A DNA stretch of 64,000 nt from assembly GCA_035712345.1 (NCBI GenBank), contig DASTAY010000025.1:1-64000 (forward strand). The letters are read 5' to 3'. A program made the translations under genes and the position numbers. The notes beneath the pieces are model-generated. The model was not told the DNA's origin, made no database searches, and was given only the letters and a program-made list of their open reading frames with translations. Origin of the DNA: VRUE01 sp035712345. Lineage in GTDB: Bacteria > Actinomycetota > Thermoleophilia > Solirubrobacterales > 70-9. Below, in pieces: positions 59,049-64,000 of the stretch (positions are counted from its first letter, which is position 1; each line of letters opens with the position of its first letter).

Positions 59049-59945
59049 TCAGGCGGGAACCGACGCCAGCCGCTCCTCGACCCACCCGGTCGAGGCGATG
59101 TGCTTGCTCATGCCGAGCTGCTTGGGTTCGGCGCCGAGCGCGAGGCCGACCAGCTGAGGCAGGTGCAGGACGGCGAGGCCGAGGTCGCGATTGACGATCT
59201 TGGCCGCGTCCGGCTGCTGCATGTCGAGGTTGAGGTGGCAGAGCGGGCAGGGGGTGACCAGGCAGTCGGCGCCGGCGTCGATCGCGTCGCCGACGTGGGT
59301 GCCCGCCTGGCGCAGGGAGGTCTCGCGGTTCATCGTGATCACCGGGAAGCCGCAGCACTTGCGGGCGCCGTCGTACTCGACGACCTCGCCGCCCAGCGCC
59401 TCGATCACCTTCTCCAGGTAGAGGTCGCGCTCGGGGAACTCGTCATAGCCGAGCCGCTCCTTGGGGCGGACGACGTAGCAGCCGTAGAAGGGGCCGACGC
59501 GCAGGCCGGAGAGCGACCGCACGACCTTCGCGGCGAGCTGGTCGAGCCCGTAGTCCTCGACCAGCAGCCAGAGGAAGTTCTTGTTGGTGAAGCCGTCCTT
59601 GCCTTTGACGTACTCGAGCCCCTGGCCGGAGAGCGCCTCGTTGATGTGGGCGCGGTAGGTCGAGTCGGCGTCGAGCCGCTGCTGGCACTCCGACTGGGCG
59701 CCCTGGCAGGTCGAGCAGATGTTCATCATCGCCAGGCCGGTCTGCTGGGCGAGGGCGAAGGTGCGGGCGTTGAGCGTGTCGGCGAGCTCCTGGTTGTGCT
59801 CGGCGATGACGCCGGCGCCGCAGCAGTTGGCGCGGTCGAGTTCGACCAGCTCGATCCCGAGCTTCTCGGCGGTGAAGGCCATCGAGCCGTGCAGCTCCGA
59901 GGTGAAGCCGCGCGAGACGCAGCCGGGCCAGTAGGCGAGCTTCAT
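59049..59945 (-). CDS. sdhE: Succinate dehydrogenase SdhE-type / HdrB-like CCG protein
   Basis: 298 aa with two CCG (cysteine-rich) domains: MKLAYWPGCVSRG...ANCCGAG...ICSTCQGAQ and GPFYGCYVV...KCCGFPV...PCPLCHLNLD. This is the heterodisulfide-reductase B type that serves as membrane-facing subunit in class E complex II instead of haem-binding SdhC/D. ATG 59945 overlaps the sdhB stop (ATGA). The symbol is used in the complex II sense, not for the flavin assembly factor. Confidence 0.85.
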   Translation of the reverse strand: MKLAYWPGCVSRGFTSELHGSMAFTAEKLGIELVELDRANCCGAGVIAEHNQELADTLNARTFALAQQTGLAMMNICSTCQGAQSECQQRLDADSTYRAHINEALSGQGLEYVKGKDGFTNKNFLWLLVEDYGLDQLAAKVVRSLSGLRVGPFYGCYVVRPKERLGYDEFPERDLYLEKVIEALGGEVVEYDGARKCCGFPVITMNRETSLRQAGTHVGDAIDAGADCLVTPCPLCHLNLDMQQPDAAKIVNRDLGLAVLHLPQLVGLALGAEPKQLGMSKHIASTGWVEERLASVPA

Positions 59946-61183
59946 ACCTTCTCCTCCGCTTCGGTCTCGTCGGGCTCGGGCTCGACGTCCTCCTCGCCCG
60001 AGATGTAGATGTTGAATTCCTCGCGGTGCTCCTTGGCGTGCTTGTAGATCGCCTTGACCTCCTCCTGGGCGCCGCCGGGCAGCTTCGGGTGAATTCCGGG
60101 GACCAGTTTCGCGAGCGAGCGGGCCTTGCCGCTCCTGATCGCGCGCAGCACGGTGGGCAGCGACTTGCCGAGGCCTTCGATCGCTCCCCTGGTGGGTTTC
60201 AGCTTGCCTTTGACGCCGGGCGCGTAGGACTCCTGCTGGAGCAGCGCCTCGTCCAGGGTGCCCTTCTTCTCGATGATCTTGACGAAGGCGGTCTCGTGGT
60301 TGTGGCCGTTGTGGGGATCGTCGATTCCCGCTTCGCCGGCTTTGCGGCGCAGGCGCATGATCTGGTCCATCGGCGCGACCCCCTTGGGGCAGGCGTCGAT
60401 GCAGCTGAAGCAGTGGGTGCAGTCGTAGATCCCGTGGGGATCGTCGGCCAGGTCGTGGAGGCGCTCGACGGTCTCGGCGTCGCGTGGATCGCCGACGAAG
60501 CGGTACGCCTTGGCCAGCGCGGCCGGGCCGATGAAGTCGGGGTCGGCCTCCATCGAGAGGCAGGACGAGACGCAGGCGCCGCACTGGATGCAGGCCATCG
60601 ACTGGGTGATGTCGATCATCGACTCCGGCTCGACCACGTACTCGCGCTCGGGCGCCTCGCCGTGGGGGAGGAGCCAGGGGGTGACGCGGCGGACCTTGGT
60701 CCAGTGCGTCGACTCCATGTCGGTGATCAGGTCCTTGATCACGGGCATGTTCCCCATCGGCTCGATCACGATCGGGTTGTCTCTTCCGTTGCCGGCTGGC
60801 TTGTACTCCTCATCGGCGCCAAGTGGCGGAGGCGCCGCCCCCGGACGCGGGAGCGAGGACGGGTCCATATCTGATTCCCCCGACCTCGCGGGAGCAGAGG
60901 AGGCGGCGCCCGAAATCTGCCGGTTGGCCTGCTCGTGCGCCTCGCCGATCTGCGTCTTGCAGCCGAGCGTCGAGGAGCCGTTGATCTTCATCCCGCAGGA
61001 GCCGCAGATCGCCGCCCGGCAGGAGCAGCGGACCGAGAGCGAGCCGTCGTCGCGGTCTTTGGCCTGCAGCAGGCCGTCGAGCACCGAGAGCGTGGGGTCG
61101 AGGTCGACGTCGAACTGCTCCCAGTAGGGGCCCTCGCCGCTCTCGGGCTGGTAGCGGCGGACTTTCAGGGTGTAGGTGGCCAT
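59942..61183 (-). CDS. sdhB: Succinate dehydrogenase iron-sulfur subunit with in-frame repeat insert
   Basis: 413 aa. 2Fe-2S ligands C53, C55/C60, C63 and C75; then ACIQCGACVSSC and CTHCFSCIDACPKG for the 4Fe-4S and 3Fe-4S or second 4Fe-4S centre. The C-terminus is extended by over 100 residues. Residues about 92-118 are encoded by an 80-bp palindromic element between the ferredoxin-like and helical domains; neighbouring sequence resumes at IEPMGNMPVIKDL, a normal SdhB segment. It lies 4 bp after sdhA and overlaps sdhE. Confidence 0.9.
   Translation of the reverse strand: MATYTLKVRRYQPESGEGPYWEQFDVDLDPTLSVLDGLLQAKDRDDGSLSVRCSCRAAICGSCGMKINGSSTLGCKTQIGEAHEQANRQISGAASSAPARSGESDMDPSSLPRPGAAPPPLGADEEYKPAGNGRDNPIVIEPMGNMPVIKDLITDMESTHWTKVRRVTPWLLPHGEAPEREYVVEPESMIDITQSMACIQCGACVSSCLSMEADPDFIGPAALAKAYRFVGDPRDAETVERLHDLADDPHGIYDCTHCFSCIDACPKGVAPMDQIMRLRRKAGEAGIDDPHNGHNHETAFVKIIEKKGTLDEALLQQESYAPGVKGKLKPTRGAIEGLGKSLPTVLRAIRSGKARSLAKLVPGIHPKLPGGAQEEVKAIYKHAKEHREEFNIYISGEEDVEPEPDETEAEEKV
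60831..60910. repeat. Palindromic element family 3, copy B, inside sdhB
   Basis: 80 bp. Outer dyad GGCGCCGCC/GGCGGCGCC, inner dyad GCGAGG/CCTCGC, loop GTCCATATCTGATTC (60863-60877). Three conserved blocks match the element at 56580 on the opposite strand, while the inner stem sequence differs but stays complementary. The sdhB frame is preserved. Confidence 0.88.
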
Positions 61184-61187
61184 GGGC

Positions 61188-62876
61188 TCAGTACTTCCTC
61201 TCTTCGGGTTCCCACTGGGTGATCGTCACCTCTGAGTATGAGAGCTCGGGCCCGTCGTCGCCCAACTGCAGGTCGATGTGCTTGAGCCACTCCTCGTCGT
61301 TGCGCTCGGGGAAGTCGGTCCTGTACTGGGCGCCGCGGCTCTCCTTGCGCTCCAGCGCGGCGATGCAGGTGCACTCGGCGTTGTCGAGCATGTAGCCGAG
61401 CTCGATCGCGCCCAGCATGTCCTGGTTGAAGATCGCGCCCTTGTCGTCGATGTAGGCGGACTTGGCCTCCTCCTTGAGCCGGCGGACAGTCTCCAGCGCT
61501 TCCTGGATCCCGGCCTCGTCGCGGAACACGGCGACCTTGGCGTCCATCGTCTGGCCCAGCTCCTGCTTGATCTCCGAGACGCGCCGCCCGGAGCCCTTCT
61601 CGCGCGCGGCGATCGACTCGATCGCGCTCCGCTCGCCCTCGAGCACCTCTTGGCTCGGGCGCGAGCCCTCGATCCGCTTGGCGCGGGCGGCGGCGTCGAC
61701 GCCGGAGCGGCGGCCGAAGATCAGCGTGTCGAGCAGCGAATTGGCCCCGAGCCGGTTGCCGCCGTGGACCGAGACGCAGGCGGTCTCGCCGGCGGCGTAG
61801 AGGCCGGGGATGTCGGTGCGCCCGTCGACGTCGGTCTTGACGCCGCCCATCGTGTAGTGGTTGCCGGGCTTGATGTGGATCGGTTCGCGGGTGATGTCGA
61901 CGCCGGCGAAGTCCTTGCCGACGAGGACGATCTCGCGCAGCGCCTCGTGGATCCGCTTCTTCGGCACCACGGTGATGTCGAGCGCGACCGTGCCGTCCGG
62001 GAAGCCGCGGCCCTCTTCGATCTCCGTCTGCTCGGCGCGCGAGACGACGTCGCGCGAGGCCAGCTCCATCTTGTTCGGCGCGTAGCGCTCCATGAAGCGC
62101 TCGCCCTTGGCGTTGAGCAGGTGGGCGCCCTCGCCGCGGGCGCCCTCGGTGATCAGGAACCCCTTGCCCGCCAGGGTCGTCGGGTGGTACTGGATCATCT
62201 CCATGTCCATCAGCTTGGCGCCGACGCGGTAGGCCATCGCGATCCCGTCGCCGGTGCAGATCAGCGCATTGGTGGTCGGCTTCCAGACCTGGCCGTTGCC
62301 GCCGCAGGCGAGGATCACGGCCTTGGCGGTGAAGAGCTGCATCTGGCCGTCGGCGATGTTGCGGGTGACGACGCCGCAGCACTCGCCCTGCTCGTCCATC
62401 GCCAGCGCGGTGCAGAACCACTCCTCGTAGCGGGCGACCTGGTCGGAGTGCTTCATCAGCTGCTCGTAGAGCACGTGCATGATCGCCTGGCCGGTGATGT
62501 CGGCGACGTAGTAGGTGCGGGCGGCGGAGGCGCCGCCGAAGGCGCGGGTGCCGAGCTTGCCCTCCTCGTTGCGGTGGAAGGTGACGCCGAGGTGCTCTAG
62601 GTGGAGGATCTCCTCCGGCGCCTCTTCGCACATGATCGAGATCGCGTCCTGGTCGCCCAGGTAATCGGAGCCCTTGACCGTGTCGTAGGCGTGCGACTCC
62701 CAGGAGTCCTCGGGGTTGAGCGCCGCGTTGATGCCGCCCTGGGCGGCGTTGGAGTGCGAGCGGACGGGGTGGACCTTGCTCAGGATCCCGACCGAGACAC
62801 CCTGCTCTGCGGCTGCCAGGGCGGCCCGCTGTCCGGCCAGCCCGGCCCCGATCACGAGTACGTCATGCGTGGGCAC
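61188..62876 (-). CDS. sdhA: Succinate dehydrogenase / fumarate reductase flavoprotein subunit
   Basis: 562 aa. FAD loop VLVIGAGLAGQRAALAA, flavin-linking His in VRSHSNAAQGGIN, HPTTLAGKGFLITEGARGEG and HYTMGGVKTDVDGRTDIPGL active-site regions, and GANSLLDTLIFGRRSG near the end. It oxidises succinate in the TCA cycle. GTG 62876 is chosen because TAGGAT (62884-62889, minus strand) lies 7 nt upstream; the open frame to 63101 has no homologous sequence. First gene of sdhA-sdhB-sdhE. Confidence 0.93.
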   Translation of the reverse strand: MPTHDVLVIGAGLAGQRAALAAAEQGVSVGILSKVHPVRSHSNAAQGGINAALNPEDSWESHAYDTVKGSDYLGDQDAISIMCEEAPEEILHLEHLGVTFHRNEEGKLGTRAFGGASAARTYYVADITGQAIMHVLYEQLMKHSDQVARYEEWFCTALAMDEQGECCGVVTRNIADGQMQLFTAKAVILACGGNGQVWKPTTNALICTGDGIAMAYRVGAKLMDMEMIQYHPTTLAGKGFLITEGARGEGAHLLNAKGERFMERYAPNKMELASRDVVSRAEQTEIEEGRGFPDGTVALDITVVPKKRIHEALREIVLVGKDFAGVDITREPIHIKPGNHYTMGGVKTDVDGRTDIPGLYAAGETACVSVHGGNRLGANSLLDTLIFGRRSGVDAAARAKRIEGSRPSQEVLEGERSAIESIAAREKGSGRRVSEIKQELGQTMDAKVAVFRDEAGIQEALETVRRLKEEAKSAYIDDKGAIFNQDMLGAIELGYMLDNAECTCIAALERKESRGAQYRTDFPERNDEEWLKHIDLQLGDDGPELSYSEVTITQWEPEERKY

Positions 62877-62938
62877 GGCGGCGATCCTATAGATGCGAAA
62901 TCCGAGGCCGCAGTCGGGATTGAATGATGATTCCCGGA

Positions 62939-62999
62939 GGCCAGGGGGAGGCCTGTTCGGAGCAACAGCGGGGAGGCTCCGCCAGCCCTCCCCCTGGCC
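62939..62999 (-). terminator. Nested inverted repeat after the M28 peptidase gene
   Basis: Perfect 13-bp arms GGCCAGGGGGAGG (62939-62951) and CCTCCCCCTGGCC (62987-62999), with an inner dyad CGGAGC/GCTCCG. It begins 2 bp after the peptidase stop on the minus strand and lies upstream of sdhA. Probably a terminator; its nested layout also resembles the other elements of this window. Confidence 0.55.
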
Positions 63000-63001
63000 C
63001 C

Positions 63002-64000
63002 CTAGAGCCAGCGTTCGTCGAGACGGCGGATCGTCGCCTCGCTGAGCTCGATGCCGTCGGCGACGGTGTCGAAGTCGACGTTCTCGGCGAGGTCGTGCCA
63101 CCAGTGGTAGTTGGCGGGCTGCTTGAGGTCGGTGCAGCTGGCGATCACCGCCGTCTCGTAGCCGGCCGCGGCGGACTCGAGGCCGTCGGTGCCGCTGCGC
63201 GTGCGCAGGTTGGGATAGAGAGGGATGCCGAGCTGCTCGGCGAGCCCGTCCATCAGCGCGAGCGAGCGCTGCGGGTACTCGCGCATCTTCAGGAAGCCCT
63301 CGCCGCGCAGGACGAGCAGGTGGGAAGAGCCGGTCGACTCGAGGCAGACGAAGAAGGTGCTCTCGCGGGGCAGGCTTGGGAAGTGGCGCTCGCCGAAGGC
63401 CTTCATACCCTCGCTGAAGGACTCCTCCGAGCCGACCGAGAGCAGGATCACCCGCAGGCGCCCCGGCGGCCGCTCGATCAGGCTCTCGGCGAGGGCGAGC
63501 AGCGATACGACGGCGCTGCCGTTGTCGTTGGCGCCGGGGACCACGTCGCGCAGGCCGATCTCCGCCATCGCCGCGGCCGATCCGAGGCCGAGCAGGACGC
63601 CGAGCCTGGTCAGCCGGCGGCGGCCGGTGAGCGCGCCGAGCGCAGCCAGCGCCGGGCCGCCGATCACCGGCGCCATCAACGGCGGGCTGGTGTCGGTGCG
63701 CTCGACGAGCCCCAGCCGGTCGGCGATATGGGGGATCTGGGGATGGAAGACGAGACCGGAATGGGCGGCGTCGTGGTGGGCGATGACGACGACCGTGCGC
63801 TCGGCGTCGGCCGGGCCCAGCTCGCAGAGGACGTTGTAGGTGGTGCGGCGGGGGAGCAGGCGGCGCATGAGGCGCTTTCCGGGCGGAAAGTCCGAGGCCA
63901 TGCCGGCGGTTGCCGCGCCGGCCACGGCGGCGCCGAGCAGGCGTCGACCGCGCAGCGCCGCGATGCCTCCCAGGGCGCCGAGCGCCGCGCCGATCCCGAG
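63002..64000 (-). CDS. M28-family metallopeptidase-like protein (5' end outside window)
   Basis: The frame is open to the window edge, so at least 332 residues are visible. An Ala/Gly-rich hydrophobic N-terminal part precedes VVVIAHHDAAHSG (zinc His), two hydrophobic segments, VVPGANDNGSAVVSLLALAE (bridging Asp), LLSVGSEESFSEGMKAF (catalytic Glu pair) and YHWWHDLAENVDF (last His). These are M28 aminopeptidase ligands. Membrane-associated; substrate unknown. GTG 63925 is an internal alternative start. Confidence 0.8.
   Translation of the reverse strand, partial: LGIGAALGALGGIAALRGRRLLGAAVAGAATAGMASDFPPGKRLMRRLLPRRTTYNVLCELGPADAERTVVVIAHHDAAHSGLVFHPQIPHIADRLGLVERTDTSPPLMAPVIGGPALAALGALTGRRRLTRLGVLLGLGSAAAMAEIGLRDVVPGANDNGSAVVSLLALAESLIERPPGRLRVILLSVGSEESFSEGMKAFGERHFPSLPRESTFFVCLESTGSSHLLVLRGEGFLKMREYPQRSLALMDGLAEQLGIPLYPNLRTRSGTDGLESAAAGYETAVIASCTDLKQPANYHWWHDLAENVDFDTVADGIELSEATIRRLDERWL

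Overview
The window looks like chromosomal DNA of a high-GC actinobacterium, most likely class Thermoleophilia (Solirubrobacterales-like). The grounds are a GC content that looks close to two-thirds throughout, many GTG/TTG starts, an F420-dependent nitroreductase-type protein, an Rv2578c-type radical SAM protein behind an actinobacterial LexA box, a YrbE/MlaE permease pair, LigC, and SD-less genes with a -10 hexamer placed directly before the start codon. The placement is inferred from gene content only. I see no prophage, integrase, transposase or CRISPR array.

Layout. 1-9.2 kb: end of a secreted protein, a lipoprotein, tRNA-Thr, a TMEM175-like channel, a ThiF/E1-like adenylyltransferase, two paralogous winged-helix regulators flanking a family-5 uracil-DNA glycosylase, a second lipoprotein, an MMPL exporter and pgsA. 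9-19 kb: folE2, the primary sigma factor, small enzymes, tRNA-Tyr abutting an SDR gene, a regulator cluster (MerR, three TetR), dcd, and an MFS exporter coupled to a MerR regulator. 19-28.5 kb: ytoQ, the LexA-box radical SAM gene, and a minus-strand operon MFS - SBP - oppC - oppB - oppDF - ligC. 28.5-45.9 kb: HD-GYP phosphodiesterase, alcohol dehydrogenase, GntR plus two MlaE permeases, GST, pterin dehydratase, arfB, tRNA-Val, CPA2 antiporter, SRP RNA, CDF transporter, an ABC-2 exporter, a GT-C-like membrane protein, and dnaX-ybaB-recR. 45.9-64 kb: GGDEF-like and MerR/B12-like proteins, pstS divergent from pstCAB, three zinc-ribbon proteins including a membrane-anchored phosphoesterase, an orphan OmpR-type DNA-binding protein, lysC-asd, a CPA1 antiporter, sdhA-sdhB-sdhE and an M28 peptidase running off the end.

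The most unusual content is repeat DNA. At least four kinds of palindromic element are present. One is a 46-47 bp dispersed palindrome (four copies plus a possible decayed one). The others are larger nested inverted repeats, and several of these sit in frame inside protein genes (sdhB, dnaX, the GT-C-like gene, the radical SAM gene), like the coding palindromic elements known from Rickettsia. In two of these families the stem arms differ completely between copies yet stay complementary within each copy, while short unpaired motifs are conserved.

Two genome-style signals also recur. Many start codons lie 5-9 nt after a TAnnnT hexamer with no SD, which implies widespread leaderless mRNAs. Glutamate codons are mostly GAA in exported segments and GAG in cytosolic ones; the clearest case is a switch from 6/6 GAG to 27/27 GAA across one membrane anchor.
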